In this document: positions 27,403-35,759 of the stretch, piece after piece
Numbering within the stretch: the stretch's first letter is position 1
How the letters are laid out: the number at the start of each line of letters is the position of its first letter
Source of the DNA: an uncultured Alphaproteobacteria bacterium
GTDB taxonomy: Bacteria; Pseudomonadota; Alphaproteobacteria; RF32; CAG-239
DNA: 64,000 nt
Assembly: GCA_910577095.1 (NCBI GenBank)
Contig: CAJTLY010000007.1
Location: 1 to 64,000, forward strand
Direction of reading: 5' to 3'
Notes under the pieces: model-generated
The model's input: the letters and a program-made list of their open reading frames with translations, nothing else
What the model was told of the DNA's origin: nothing
The model's database searches: none
Made by a program: the position numbers and the translations under genes

Positions 27403-27514
27403 TGCGACCTTCCTTTCATCTTTTCGCCTCCGAGTATAGCCTTTTTACAACAATTTGGCAAATCTTGTTTTTACGGTATTGTTAATTATATCTTTTCACA
27501 AAAGGAGAATGTTT

Positions 27515-28411
27515 ATGGGATACATCCTGGCGCTGACCGCCGTTTTTTTCTGGAGTTGGAACATCGTTATCGCTGCCGGATTTGCCACCACCCTTGCACC
27601 GCTCGAACTCGCCTGCGGACGTTGGCTGATTGCAACAGCGATCTTACTGCCGCTGGCCGGGCGCAAGATGGTTGCCGCACGGCGGTTTTTGCTGTCTGCC
27701 TTTCCGCTGATCCTCGGACTGGCGGTTACCGGCATTGTTATCGACAATACCCTGATCTATTATGCCGGGCGAACCGCTTCTGCCGTTAATATCGGCATGC
27801 TTGATACCACCGGTCCGATTTTTCTGGTATTGTTGTCACGCATTTTCTTAAAAACACCGATTACAAACCGCCAGCTTATCGGATTGACGGTTGCGGTCAT
27901 CGGCGTCGTGATCATCATTTTGCGCGGCGATTTTACGGCCCTCTCCAAAATCAAACTGGTCAGCGGCGATTTATACGTTCTGGCCAACACGTTCGCTTTT
28001 GCAATTTATTCGCTGCTGCAGTCAAAACGGCCGCCGCAAATTGACCAGACGGCCATGCTCGCGGCCACCGCCGTCGTCGGCGTATTGATCTTGGCGGCGT
28101 GGATGCTGTTCGCGGTACCGATCTCCCGGCTGGAGGCTTTTAATATGGAAGATTTGGCCGTCGTGGCCTACCTCGGCATTTTCAATTCGGTGGTGTCGTA
28201 TTTGTCATGGAATACCGCCCTCAACAAAATCGGCAACATCAAAGCCGGCATCATCTACTATCTGCTGCCGGTTTTCAGCGCCGCCGAAGCTTATTTTGTC
28301 CTCGGCGAACAGATCAGTCTCGCTCAGATTTTCGGCGGTGCAATCGTGATTGCCGGAGTCATGATGGTCAGCATTCCGACTCGGCGTTTCAGCGCCGGCA
28401 CGGATAACTGA
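27515..28411 (+). CDS. EamA/DMT-family transporter
   Basis: An inner-membrane protein of 298 aa with about ten membrane helices in two EamA repeats (GYILALTAVFFWSWN near residue 1 and GDLYVLANTFAFAIYSLLQ near residue 150). Members export metabolites or amino acids; the substrate cannot be told. The ATG at 27515 has AAAGGAG 7 bases upstream; the reading frame extends further upstream but without support. The last 23 bases overlap, tail to tail, the HD-domain gene on the other strand, so there is no room for an intergenic terminator. Confidence 0.9.
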   Translation: MGYILALTAVFFWSWNIVIAAGFATTLAPLELACGRWLIATAILLPLAGRKMVAARRFLLSAFPLILGLAVTGIVIDNTLIYYAGRTASAVNIGMLDTTGPIFLVLLSRIFLKTPITNRQLIGLTVAVIGVVIIILRGDFTALSKIKLVSGDLYVLANTFAFAIYSLLQSKRPPQIDQTAMLAATAVVGVLILAAWMLFAVPISRLEAFNMEDLAVVAYLGIFNSVVSYLSWNTALNKIGNIKAGIIYYLLPVFSAAEAYFVLGEQISLAQIFGGAIVIAGVMMVSIPTRRFSAGTDN

Positions 28412-29033
28412 TAAAAATGTCCTTAGCGGCCACTTTCTCAAATAAAGAATATATGTCGCCACCGATCTTACGATCAAAATAACTCTTTAACTCATGAGTT
28501 GCTTCCAGCATTTCCGGCGCCACCGCCACACCGTGACGGAGAGCATATTCCGCCGCCCGTTCTTCAATCGTCACCAAACCGTAAGCATTGGAAACCCAGT
28601 CACACATCTGCACCAACAAATCATAATCGTCAAGCGGATGCAAAGCGATAAATTCGGCTGTCTGTTTATAGTCGTCGGCCTTGCCGAAAAACATGCCCTG
28701 ACATTTTTCAAAACTATCAAGCCGGTTAAACGGAAACGTATGTACCAAACACGCTCGTGCCACGTCTTCATTTTCATTTTTCAGCATTTCGTATCCAACA
28801 ATACCGTGAAAACGCTGCAGATACTTTTCACGGATTTTGCCGATGTCATGCAATAATGTTGAAAAATAGGCCCGATTACAATCCAAACCGGACAATTCGG
28901 CTATCGCACGGGCGACTTCGGCGGCCCCGAAAATATGGTTATGAAACAAATACCAGGTATTTTCCGGACGCCCGTGAGCGATTTCAAATCTTTTTTCCTG
29001 TAAAATTAATTCATTAGCATAGGCGAAATTCAT
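28389..29033 (-). CDS. HD-domain phosphohydrolase
   Basis: A 214-aa protein with the HD metal site: HNHIFGAAEVARAIAEL supplies the first His, and LLHDIGKIREKYL the HD pair; a further His/Asp in LVHTFPFN and QMCDWVSNAYG completes the fold. HD proteins hydrolyse nucleotides or phosphate esters. ATG at 29033 has GAGGT 8 bases before it, overlapping the stop of the short gene at 29044. It ends inside the 3' end of the convergent EamA gene. Operon with the short gene and the Nudix gene upstream is likely. Confidence 0.87.
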   Translation of the reverse strand: MNFAYANELILQEKRFEIAHGRPENTWYLFHNHIFGAAEVARAIAELSGLDCNRAYFSTLLHDIGKIREKYLQRFHGIVGYEMLKNENEDVARACLVHTFPFNRLDSFEKCQGMFFGKADDYKQTAEFIALHPLDDYDLLVQMCDWVSNAYGLVTIEERAAEYALRHGVAVAPEMLEATHELKSYFDRKIGGDIYSLFEKVAAKDIFISYPCRR

Positions 29034-29043
29034 TTTGTCAACC

Positions 29044-29157
29044 TCAAAACGCAATAACAACCGGATGCAGCGGATCGGGACGTTCCTCCTCCGTCAGATA
29101 CCGGCAAAGCAATATTATGTCGTATATTTTATTTTCAACCCGTTCGAAAATTTTCAA
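29044..29157 (-). CDS. Short 37-codon gene between Nudix and HD genes
   Basis: A short frame from TTG at 29157 to TGA at 29044. It begins KIFERVENKIYDIILL after the start and ends HPVVIAF. The peptide is protein-like, with an amphipathic middle and an acidic EEERPD stretch. GGTGAG lies about 9 bases before the TTG, and the frame fills exactly the gap between the Nudix stop (29173) and the HD start (29033), with its TGA embedded in the SD site of the HD gene. This tight tandem packing supports a real gene. Homology unknown. Confidence 0.45.
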   Translation of the reverse strand: MKIFERVENKIYDIILLCRYLTEEERPDPLHPVVIAF

Positions 29158-29172
29158 ACGGTCTTCTCACCG

Positions 29173-29805
29173 TTACACATTATTCATATAACGCTGCAGC
29201 ATTTCCATTGATTTCAGATAATAATCTTTGCTGTGTCCGGCAATTCTGTCCGTGGTTACCGTGATCCCTTCCCAGGTGTAGGAATTGTCATTGTTGCGCC
29301 GCACCCCATAAGCTCCGATGTTTTTACAGTCGCCGTTAATCAATCCGACAAAGTCTTCCAATTCCACTTCGTACAATCCGGCCACTTCTTCGGGCTGCAA
29401 ACGGACTTTGGCCAGCAAATTATCCACCACCGCCATATACAAAACTTCAAACTCACGATTATAAATATCACCCTGCTGGTAGATTTCCTTGGTGGTAAAC
29501 ATCTTGATCAGATCATCTTTTTGCAGACAAAGTCCCAGTTCTTCGGTCACTTCGCGATAACCGTCTTTCACTTCTTCGCCGGATCGGACGTGTCCGGCCG
29601 CCGAAACGTCCAGCATATCGGGATAGATCGACTTGTCTTTATTGCGAAGCTGAAGCCATACCATGATCTTTCCTTCGTCGTTCTTACGTGCCAGCCAACA
29701 ATGAAAAGTCTTATGCCACAAGCCTTCGCGGTGTGCCTGAGACTTCATTGCCGTGCCCAGCAAATTCATGTTTTCGTCAAAAATATCAATTAATTCATCA
29801 GCCAT
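29173..29805 (-). CDS. Nudix hydrolase (isopentenyl-diphosphate isomerase-like group)
   Basis: A 210-aa Nudix protein. The box GHVRSGEEVKDGYREVTEEL runs from residue 71; as in many members of this group it has one residue fewer between the first Glu and the REVTEEL core. The N-terminus (ELIDIFDENMNLLGTAMK, then REGLWHKTFHCWL) is that of the COG1443-like hydrolases related to IPP isomerase. ATG at 29805 (MADEL) is chosen by family; upstream ATGs exist at 29823 and 29829, and none has a good SD site. First gene of the Nudix - short gene - HD set. Confidence 0.9.
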   Translation of the reverse strand: MADELIDIFDENMNLLGTAMKSQAHREGLWHKTFHCWLARKNDEGKIMVWLQLRNKDKSIYPDMLDVSAAGHVRSGEEVKDGYREVTEELGLCLQKDDLIKMFTTKEIYQQGDIYNREFEVLYMAVVDNLLAKVRLQPEEVAGLYEVELEDFVGLINGDCKNIGAYGVRRNNDNSYTWEGITVTTDRIAGHSKDYYLKSMEMLQRYMNNV

Positions 29806-29954
29806 AGTCTTTAAAAACTCCATATGCATTCTATATTTATGGGTTTATCATAACAGTTTTATACGGCAACGCAAGCGCAATTTTCGTTTAAAAAAAGTCT
29901 TTTTTGTCCGTTTTAACCGCCAAAGCTTTCTCTGCCCACAAGAAATAAAGCAAC

Positions 29955-29990
29955 AAAAAAATCTCTTCTGAAACACAGAAGAGATTTTTT
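29955..29990 (-). terminator. Rho-independent terminator
   Basis: AATCTCTTCTG pairs with CAGAAGAGATT, 5-base loop, A and T runs at either end. It ends the gene at 30007 on the minus strand. Confidence 0.85.
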
Positions 29991-30006
29991 AAATTCCGAC
30001 GCTGTT

Positions 30007-30714
30007 TTACTTCGCAGCCAGCGGCCTCGACAACACCAGTTTCGGGGCCGTCACCGGATTGACCCGGTAAAGGCCGTCTTCGTCCCGGCAAAGTTTCCAA
30101 CATCGTCCCTGATAAGCGAATGTCTCACCAAGATCAATCGCTTCGCGGGCAAGATCTCTCGGATCGTATTCCGCAAATTTGCTCAAATCATCCTGAAACA
30201 ATTTGACAAATATGGTGTCTCCGGTTTCTTCGACATAACCGATCCAGCAGATTCCGAGCAGTTTTTTGACCCGGCCGATCACATAGATCCGGCACAACAT
30301 AAACTCTGCACCGGCGAATCCGCGGATCGCCGCTTCGCACTTGGCATAGAACTCGTGATGATAGAAGAAAACGTTCCGCAGATAAAAACCGCGCCGCCGG
30401 TCATGTTTGACCAGATAGAGGCGGTTGTCGTACAAGAACATTTCTCCCGGTTCCATTGCACGGAAAACCATCCGTTCATAACGTTGTGTCAGCTCTTTGT
30501 ATCGAAAAAAGGGCAACACATGAATGCCGCGGCTGCTTCGCACATTCCAGACAAAAAAACCGGTATCTTCCTCATCACCCGGACGCACCGCAACTCCCGG
30601 AACCGGCAGTTGCTCGAGATCGATGCCTTTTGCCTGCAGATGCCGAAATGCCGTCAGCGACGAGGGAGCAACACATTCTTTTCCCGGCGCCGCCATGTAA
30701 TCACGCTCTTTCAT
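30007..30714 (-). CDS. Protein of unknown function, paralogue of 30775-31470
   Basis: A 235-aa cytoplasmic protein without signal or membrane segment. It is clearly paralogous to the gene just upstream over its whole length: shared blocks include PGKECVAPSS versus PGDEVCAGSA near the N-terminus, FMLCRIYV, CWIGYEE-type, FVKLFQDD versus FIKMFEED, and REAIDLGETF versus REAIDVGERF. Conserved Cys and Trp suggest a compact fold. The ATG has no SD site; the leader is AT-rich (TTTATTTAAAATTTCAG). The 60-base gap to its paralogue suggests a tandem duplication read as one operon. No family recognised. Confidence 0.7.
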   Translation of the reverse strand: MKERDYMAAPGKECVAPSSLTAFRHLQAKGIDLEQLPVPGVAVRPGDEEDTGFFVWNVRSSRGIHVLPFFRYKELTQRYERMVFRAMEPGEMFLYDNRLYLVKHDRRRGFYLRNVFFYHHEFYAKCEAAIRGFAGAEFMLCRIYVIGRVKKLLGICWIGYVEETGDTIFVKLFQDDLSKFAEYDPRDLAREAIDLGETFAYQGRCWKLCRDEDGLYRVNPVTAPKLVLSRPLAAK

Positions 30715-30774
30715 AATCTGAAATTTTAAATAAAACCAAAATAATCAACTGTTTTCCGTCGAAACGACACAAAA

Positions 30775-31470
30775 TCATTTGCAACGGATCAACCGCATTT
30801 GCGAATTATAAAAAACGGGTTCCGCAAATTGGTAACCGTTTTTGTCTTCGCGCAAGACAAAATGCCTTCCGTTCACTTCAAAACGTTCGCCGACATCGAT
30901 TGCTTCGCGGCCCAGTTCGGTATACGAATAACCGGCCAGCAGGATCTTGTCCTCTTCAAACATTTTGATAAACAGAGTCGCATTTGAGGCTTCTTCATAC
31001 CCGATCCAGCATACCGTCAGAAAACGGCTGTTTTCTGCGGTCACATAAATCCGGCACAACATAAAGCGGGCTTCCGGATAACCGATGATAGCCGCTTCGG
31101 TCCTCGGGTAACGCTCATGCCAGTAGACATCGATGATGCGCACGCACAGGCCGAGGTCGGAATCATACACCGTCTTATAGGTGCGGCGGTGGGTATACAT
31201 GATCATCTCATCGACGCCGACCGGAGCAAACTGCCAGTCGGTGCATACGGGAATTTTGATCTGCGTGAACAAAGACATCAGATGAAAACGTCCCTTGTTA
31301 ACCGCCCATACGCAATAAGAGATCCGGGGATCGCTTTTGCGGCGGATCGTTCCCAAAACGGGAAGTTCTTCAATCTCAACGCCGTGATCGCGAAACAGAT
31401 AAAACGCTTCGACTGCCGAGCCGGCACAAACTTCGTCACCGGGCGGCAAGAGATATTCATTATCTTTCAT
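30775..31470 (-). CDS. Protein of unknown function, paralogue of 30007-30714
   Basis: A 231-aa protein, first gene of the tandem pair. Conserved features shared with its partner: an early Pro-Gly-x-Glu segment (LLPPGDEVCAG), VEIEELPVLGTI versus IDLEQLPVPGVA, WHERYPRTEAAIIG, FMLCRIYVTAENSRFL, CWIGYEEASNATLFIKMFEED and REAIDVGERFEV. No signal peptide. The leader holds ATTAATTAAAATAC before the ATG and no SD site, matching the style of the other unknown genes here. Function unknown; cytoplasmic location is inferred. Confidence 0.7.
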   Translation of the reverse strand: MKDNEYLLPPGDEVCAGSAVEAFYLFRDHGVEIEELPVLGTIRRKSDPRISYCVWAVNKGRFHLMSLFTQIKIPVCTDWQFAPVGVDEMIMYTHRRTYKTVYDSDLGLCVRIIDVYWHERYPRTEAAIIGYPEARFMLCRIYVTAENSRFLTVCWIGYEEASNATLFIKMFEEDKILLAGYSYTELGREAIDVGERFEVNGRHFVLREDKNGYQFAEPVFYNSQMRLIRCK

Positions 31471-31602
31471 ACGCTTTGTATTTTAATTAATAACTTGCAA
31501 ATAATTCTCACTAGATTTTCAGATTAAATCTTCTGGACAAAAATTGCAATATTTTTTTGCAGAACTCGTCCCCGGACTCGCGTTGGTTTTCCGCAAAAGA
31601 CA

Positions 31603-31624
31603 AACCCCGCTGTTTGGCGGGGTT
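31603..31624 (-). terminator. Rho-independent terminator of hydG
   Basis: AACCCCGC (31603-31610) pairs with GCGGGGTT (31617-31624), 6-base loop. It lies just downstream of the hydG stop on the minus strand. Confidence 0.75.
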
Positions 31625-31631
31625 TTATCAC

Positions 31632-33050
31632 TCAGAAACGAAAATCGCGGTCGCCGTTTTCGATTTTGGTCAGGCGTTCGCTCACAATCTCGCGCACTTT
31701 TTCCCGCGGAATATTTTGCAATTCTTTTTGAATCAGGGCCAGCCCCAGTTCCCGGGTTGCCGGCGAAGCATAATCGGTCAGATATTCCTTTAACGTCATC
31801 AAGGCGTTGGGATGGCAGCAGTTTTGGATCTGCTTGCTTTTGCAAAGGGCCATAAAGCGGTCGCCGGTGCGTCCTTCCCGGTAACAGGCGGTGCAAAAAC
31901 TGGGAATATAGCCCATTGTCATCAGCCAATTGATAACTTCGTCAAGGGTACGGGTATCGCTGACGTCAAATTGAGCCGAATTTTCGGTTTCCGGTTCCGG
32001 CTCCGCATATCCGCCGACGCTGGTCTTGGAACCGCCGCTGATCTGAGAAATTCCCAGATGCAAGACCCGCTCGCGCGAAGCCTGGCTCTCCCGGGTGGAG
32101 ACGATCATTCCGGTATAGGGGACCGCAATCCGGATACAGGCAACGATCTTGGCAAAAATGTCGTCATCAATGCCGTTTTCAAAACTCGACGGATCGATGT
32201 CATCCGCCGCCCGGATCCGCGGAACACTGATCGTATGCGGCCCGACGCCGTGAACGGCTTCCAAATGCTCGGCATGCATCAGCAAACCCGCAAACTCGTA
32301 CTTGTACATTTCCAACCCGAACAAAACGCCCAGACCGACATCGTCAATGCCGCCTTCCATGGCACGGTCCATCGCTTCGGTATGGTAAGCGTAGTTATGT
32401 TTCGGACCGGTCGGATGCAGTTTTTCATAAGATTCTTTATGATAAGTTTCCTGAAACAGGATATAGGTCCCGATTCCCGCTTCGTGCAGCTTGCGGTAGT
32501 TTTCGACCGTGGTGGCGGCAATATTGACGTTTACGCGCCTGATGGCGCCGTTCTTGTGCTTGATGCCGTAAATGGTGTCGATACATTCCAAAATATATTC
32601 GATCGGATTGTTGACCGGATCTTCGCCGGCCTCGATCGCCAGCCGTTTATGCCCCATATCCTGCAATGCGATCACTTCGCGGCGCACTTCGTCCTGAGTC
32701 ATCTTTTTACGGGCAATATGCTTGTTTTTGGCGTGGTAGGGACAATAGACACAGCCGTTGACACAATAGTTTGACAAATAAAGCGGCGCGAACAACACAA
32801 TGCGGTTGCCGTAAAAGTCTTTTTTTATCTGCTCGGCCAACGCATAGATTTCGGCATTTTTCTCCGGCAGTTCACAAGCCAGCAGCACCGATGCTTCCCG
32901 GTGGGAAAGACCGTTGCGTTGTTTGGCCTTTTCGATAATTTCATCAATCAGCGCCGCATTGTTTCGGTTGGCTTCGGCATACGCAAGCGTTGACAATATT
33001 TCGTCATGGCTGATAAATTCCTCAGCCTTTAAGGATTTCGGATTATACAT
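31632..33050 (-). CDS. hydG: [FeFe]-hydrogenase H-cluster radical SAM maturase HydG
   Basis: Radical SAM enzyme (472 aa) that cleaves tyrosine to make the CO and CN ligands of the hydrogenase H-cluster. The SAM cluster motif CVNGCVYC is at Cys96, Cys100 and Cys103. The second, auxiliary cluster motif that separates HydG from ThiH is present: Cys386, Cys389 and Cys412 (CTAC, then CCHPNA, spacing CX2CX22C). ATG at 33050 has AGAGG 5 bases upstream. It is preceded by the TM1266-type gene in the same operon. hydE, hydF and the hydrogenase itself are not in this window. Its presence implies H2 metabolism under anaerobic conditions. Confidence 0.96.
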   Translation of the reverse strand: MYNPKSLKAEEFISHDEILSTLAYAEANRNNAALIDEIIEKAKQRNGLSHREASVLLACELPEKNAEIYALAEQIKKDFYGNRIVLFAPLYLSNYCVNGCVYCPYHAKNKHIARKKMTQDEVRREVIALQDMGHKRLAIEAGEDPVNNPIEYILECIDTIYGIKHKNGAIRRVNVNIAATTVENYRKLHEAGIGTYILFQETYHKESYEKLHPTGPKHNYAYHTEAMDRAMEGGIDDVGLGVLFGLEMYKYEFAGLLMHAEHLEAVHGVGPHTISVPRIRAADDIDPSSFENGIDDDIFAKIVACIRIAVPYTGMIVSTRESQASRERVLHLGISQISGGSKTSVGGYAEPEPETENSAQFDVSDTRTLDEVINWLMTMGYIPSFCTACYREGRTGDRFMALCKSKQIQNCCHPNALMTLKEYLTDYASPATRELGLALIQKELQNIPREKVREIVSERLTKIENGDRDFRF

Positions 33051-33102
33051 ACAAACCTCTTTCTTATGGGTCAGAAGCATCTTCCCCGTCAGTTACAAAA
33101 AA

Positions 33103-33354
33103 TCAATTGCCGGTGCCGGAATAGGCCGTTTTGGCGGAAACCCCCTTCAAATTGCCGATCTTGCCCGACAAGGCGCTGATCACGTCATGCGGCGCGTCCA
33201 CGACAACACTGATGATATTGATCCCTCTGCTGCGATACGGAATCCCCATGCGTCCGATAATATAAGCGGAATAATCATGCAAAATTTCGTTCAGTTTTTC
33301 TACGGAATCACGCTCTTCCACCACAATCGCGACAACGGCAACCTTTGTTTCCAT
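33103..33354 (-). CDS. TM1266-type iron-only hydrogenase system putative regulator
   Basis: An 83-aa ACT/NikR-like ferredoxin-fold protein. Sequence features: strand VAVVAIVVEERDSVEKLNEIL, then IIGRMGIPYRSRGINIISVVVDA, and ISALSGKIGNLKGVSAKTAYS. This family sits beside hyd maturation genes in many anaerobes, as it does here (52 bases before hydG), and is annotated as a putative regulator; its biochemical role is not settled. Good SD site (GGGGAGG, 7 bases before ATG). First gene of the two-gene operon. Confidence 0.9.
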   Translation of the reverse strand: METKVAVVAIVVEERDSVEKLNEILHDYSAYIIGRMGIPYRSRGINIISVVVDAPHDVISALSGKIGNLKGVSAKTAYSGTGN

Positions 33355-33395
33355 TGCAAGTCCTCCCCGGTCCGGATAGTTCTAAGTCAGCTTTG

Positions 33396-33424
33396 ATGTT
33401 AACATGACAAAAGATAAAATACAA
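33396..33424 (-). promoter_or_regulatory. Possible promoter of the TM1266-hydG operon
   Basis: Minus strand TTGTAT, 17-base spacer, TAACAT, 42 bases before the start of the first gene. Weak match to the sigma-70 consensus. Confidence 0.35.
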
Positions 33425-33471
33425 GCCCATAACGTTTTGTTTTGCAAAAGTTGAGCCGTATCAACACAAGA

Positions 33472-33498
33472 AAAAACCTTCCGCCAAGGAAGGTTTTT
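33472..33498 (-). terminator. Rho-independent terminator
   Basis: AAAAACCTTCC pairs with GGAAGGTTTTT, 5-base loop. It follows the SIMPL-domain gene. Confidence 0.88.
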
Positions 33499-33510
33499 AA
33501 TTTTTTTCGG

Positions 33511-34281
33511 TTATTGCAGCCAATACTCAACCGTGGAGACCACGCGCACTTTTTTCTCAATTTGGCTGCTCTCGTTTATATTTGCCGCATCAACTTTCGG
33601 CAACACCGAAAATACGCCCTGGCTGGCACGGCGGATTTTTCCGACCCGGCTGCCGCTGCTTTTGGCAAATTCAAAGGCCGCTTTGCGCGCATTACGGGTC
33701 GCCTCTTCCAGCATTTGCGGTTTTATTTCGTTAAGACGGGTAAACAAAAACGAAGCCCGCGAACCGCCGCCGTAATCCTGAGAGAACACAATCCCTTTGG
33801 CGATCAGTTCGTTGGCTGCCGACAAGGCGGCTGCCACCGCATCAACCTTCTCGGTCTGCAATTCAACCGTCTGCGTCAGAATAAAACGGCGGTTGCCGGT
33901 TTCCGCCGCATTTTGGTACGGATTGGCCAAAAGATCATTGGTAATAATCGGCCCCAGCGTGATCTCGTCTTTAGCGAATTTGTGCCGGTTCAGAAAATCA
34001 ACGATCATCTGCGCCTGTTTTTCCATCCGGCTTTGGATTTCGGCCAAATCGTTGCCGGTTGCCACAAATTGCAGCGACCAGATTGCCAAATCTGCCTTAA
34101 CTTCCGTTTCCGCCAGTCCCTTAACCGTGACGCTGTTGGCATTCATCTTGGCCTGATAGTAATAATATCCGGGGAAAAAACCGCCCAACACAAGGCCGGC
34201 GGCCAAAATCAGAGCCCGTGCCAGTTTGGCGCCGCACGGACATCCGGATACGCCGCAACCGTCATTTCTTATTTCTTCCAT
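33511..34281 (-). CDS. SIMPL-domain (DUF541) protein
   Basis: A 256-aa envelope protein. After about 18 cytoplasmic residues with three Cys (DGCGVSGCPCG) there is one hydrophobic segment (LARALILAAGLVLGGFFPGYYYY), and then a SIMPL domain in the periplasm (VTVKGLAETEVKADLAIWSLQFVATG at its start, LFTRLNEIKPQMLEEATRNAR and FSVLPKVDA later). The family includes YggE-like stress proteins with unclear activity. ATG at 34281 is chosen because AGGATAGGTAGG directly precedes it; 11 in-frame codons lie upstream. Confidence 0.85.
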   Translation of the reverse strand: MEEIRNDGCGVSGCPCGAKLARALILAAGLVLGGFFPGYYYYQAKMNANSVTVKGLAETEVKADLAIWSLQFVATGNDLAEIQSRMEKQAQMIVDFLNRHKFAKDEITLGPIITNDLLANPYQNAAETGNRRFILTQTVELQTEKVDAVAAALSAANELIAKGIVFSQDYGGGSRASFLFTRLNEIKPQMLEEATRNARKAAFEFAKSSGSRVGKIRRASQGVFSVLPKVDAANINESSQIEKKVRVVSTVEYWLQ

Positions 34282-34376
34282 CCTACCTATCCTCTCTTTG
34301 CTGAAATACCTCATCTTTCAATATAAGAAATGTCTTTGTCGTTTCAAGCCGACACGGATGGCAGGCTGCTCAAAAG

Positions 34377-34408
34377 CAAAGGCCGCATCAAATAAGACAC
34401 GGCCTTTG
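34377..34408 (-). terminator. Rho-independent terminator
   Basis: CAAAGGCCG pairs with CGGCCTTTG, 14-base loop. It follows the terC-like gene. Confidence 0.7.
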
Positions 34409-34421
34409 TTCATCTCGTCGC

Positions 34422-35396
34422 TTATTGCGGCGTTGCCTCGGCATTTCGGGTTTTCCACAATGAAATTCCGATCCCGGCAAACAGCAAACCGAACGTAACC
34501 GTCAACGAATGCCAGGCTTCAAGTTCAAAGCCCAAAATATACGGCGCAAAAATCTTAAGGCCGATAAAGATCAGAATGATCGAAAGCGCCGGTTTCAGAT
34601 AAGTGAATTTGTGTACCGCTGCTTCCAACAGAAAATAGAGTGCGCGCAGTCCCAAAATCGCAAAAATGTTGCTGGTATACACAATGAAAACATCGTTGGT
34701 AATCAGAAAAATGGCCGGAATACTGTCCAACGCAAAAATCACGTCCATCGTCTCAATCGTCAACAGGGCAAAAAACAGCGGCGTAATGTAATGGCGTCCG
34801 TTTTCTTTGACAAAGAAATGTTCCCCGTGAATTTTGCCGGTGACATGAAAAATTTTCGACAGGAACTTAAACAGCCGCGTCTCTTCGAATGCCGGTTCGT
34901 CTTCCCCTTTGTGCAACAGCATTTTAACACCCGTATAAACCAGAAAAGCGGAAAAGACGTACAAAATCCAATGAAAGTTGGAAATCAGCGTTTCGCCGAC
35001 CCAGATCAACAGGGCGCGCATGACAATCGCACCCAGAATTCCCCAGAACAAAACGCGGTGCTGATACATCCGCGGTACCCCGAGAGAGGCAAAAATCAGA
35101 GACATGATAAAAATATTGTCCAGCGAAAGGCTTTTCTCAACCAAAAAACCGGTAAAGAAATCCATCCCCTTGTCCAGCCCTTCTTCATAAATGATAAACA
35201 CGCCGAAGACACAGGCGGCAAGAATATAGATGATACACAAAACCAGGGTATGCCAAAAGTTCGGCACTTCGTTTTTGCGGTTAAACAAAAACAGGTCGAA
35301 AAACAGCAGCAAGAGCACAACCACACCGAAAATTGCCCACAACCATTCCTGAGGAATGACATAATGGTTGGTAAACAAATCTTTGAGCTTTTCCAT
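34422..35396 (-). CDS. TerC/Alx-family integral membrane protein
   Basis: An inner-membrane protein of 324 aa with about eight helices. Typical TerC signatures: FFTGFLVEKSLSLDNIFI near residues 80-97 and ALLTIETMDVIFALDSIPA near 210-228, each with the conserved acidic residues. The Alx/TerC group has been linked to manganese export and metal or pH stress. I looked for a yybP-ykoY manganese riboswitch upstream and did not find one. AAAGGA lies 7 bases before ATG. It diverges from the short gene/GNAT pair. Confidence 0.9.
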   Translation of the reverse strand: MEKLKDLFTNHYVIPQEWLWAIFGVVVLLLLFFDLFLFNRKNEVPNFWHTLVLCIIYILAACVFGVFIIYEEGLDKGMDFFTGFLVEKSLSLDNIFIMSLIFASLGVPRMYQHRVLFWGILGAIVMRALLIWVGETLISNFHWILYVFSAFLVYTGVKMLLHKGEDEPAFEETRLFKFLSKIFHVTGKIHGEHFFVKENGRHYITPLFFALLTIETMDVIFALDSIPAIFLITNDVFIVYTSNIFAILGLRALYFLLEAAVHKFTYLKPALSIILIFIGLKIFAPYILGFELEAWHSLTVTFGLLFAGIGISLWKTRNAEATPQ

Positions 35397-35511
35397 TTTT
35401 TTATCCTTTAAAGTCTTAAATCTGCCCTGTTATAGACTGATTTTCCCGATCCGTCAATCGTCTCGCAACGGTTATTCATCGGCTTATTACAACAAAAAAT
35501 GCCATACCCCC

Positions 35512-35540
35512 TTGTCAAACCGCTAAAAAAATAGTATAAT
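35512..35540 (+). promoter_or_regulatory. Strong sigma-70-type promoter
   Basis: TTGTCA (35512-35517), 17-base spacer, perfect TATAAT (35535-35540). It drives the 49-aa gene at 35608 and the GNAT gene behind it. It lies in the 364-base gap between terC and the GNAT gene. Confidence 0.75.
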
Positions 35541-35607
35541 AAATTTGTTAAAGGAAGGTCGGCTTTCGATCCGCCTTTGACATCGGATTAACAAGTATGG
35601 AGTTTTT

Positions 35608-35757
35608 ATGTACGCTGTAACACCGTTTGCGGTGCAATGCAAAACAAACGCTCGGAATAATTTTTTCCGGGAATCAAACAATTTATTTCAATTTTCGAAC
35701 CAGATTGCTGGTTTTTCTTACACAAGTGAGGGCTTATCGGTTCTGAAAGGAGTGTAA
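35608..35757 (+). CDS. Short 49-aa protein upstream of the GNAT gene
   Basis: A complete frame (ATG to TAA) beginning MYAVTPFAVQCKTNARN and ending EGLSVLKGV. GGAG lies 5 bases before ATG, behind a strong promoter, and the stop codon is 2 bases before the ATG of the GNAT gene, whose SD site (AAAGGAG) lies inside the last codons. This packing argues for a real, translated and coupled gene or leader peptide. The middle is rich in Asn and Phe (NNFFRESNNLFQFSNQ). No signal peptide or family recognised. An alternative ATG at 35597 gives only 7 codons in another frame. Confidence 0.6.
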   Translation: MYAVTPFAVQCKTNARNNFFRESNNLFQFSNQIAGFSYTSEGLSVLKGV

Positions 35758-35759
35758 TT

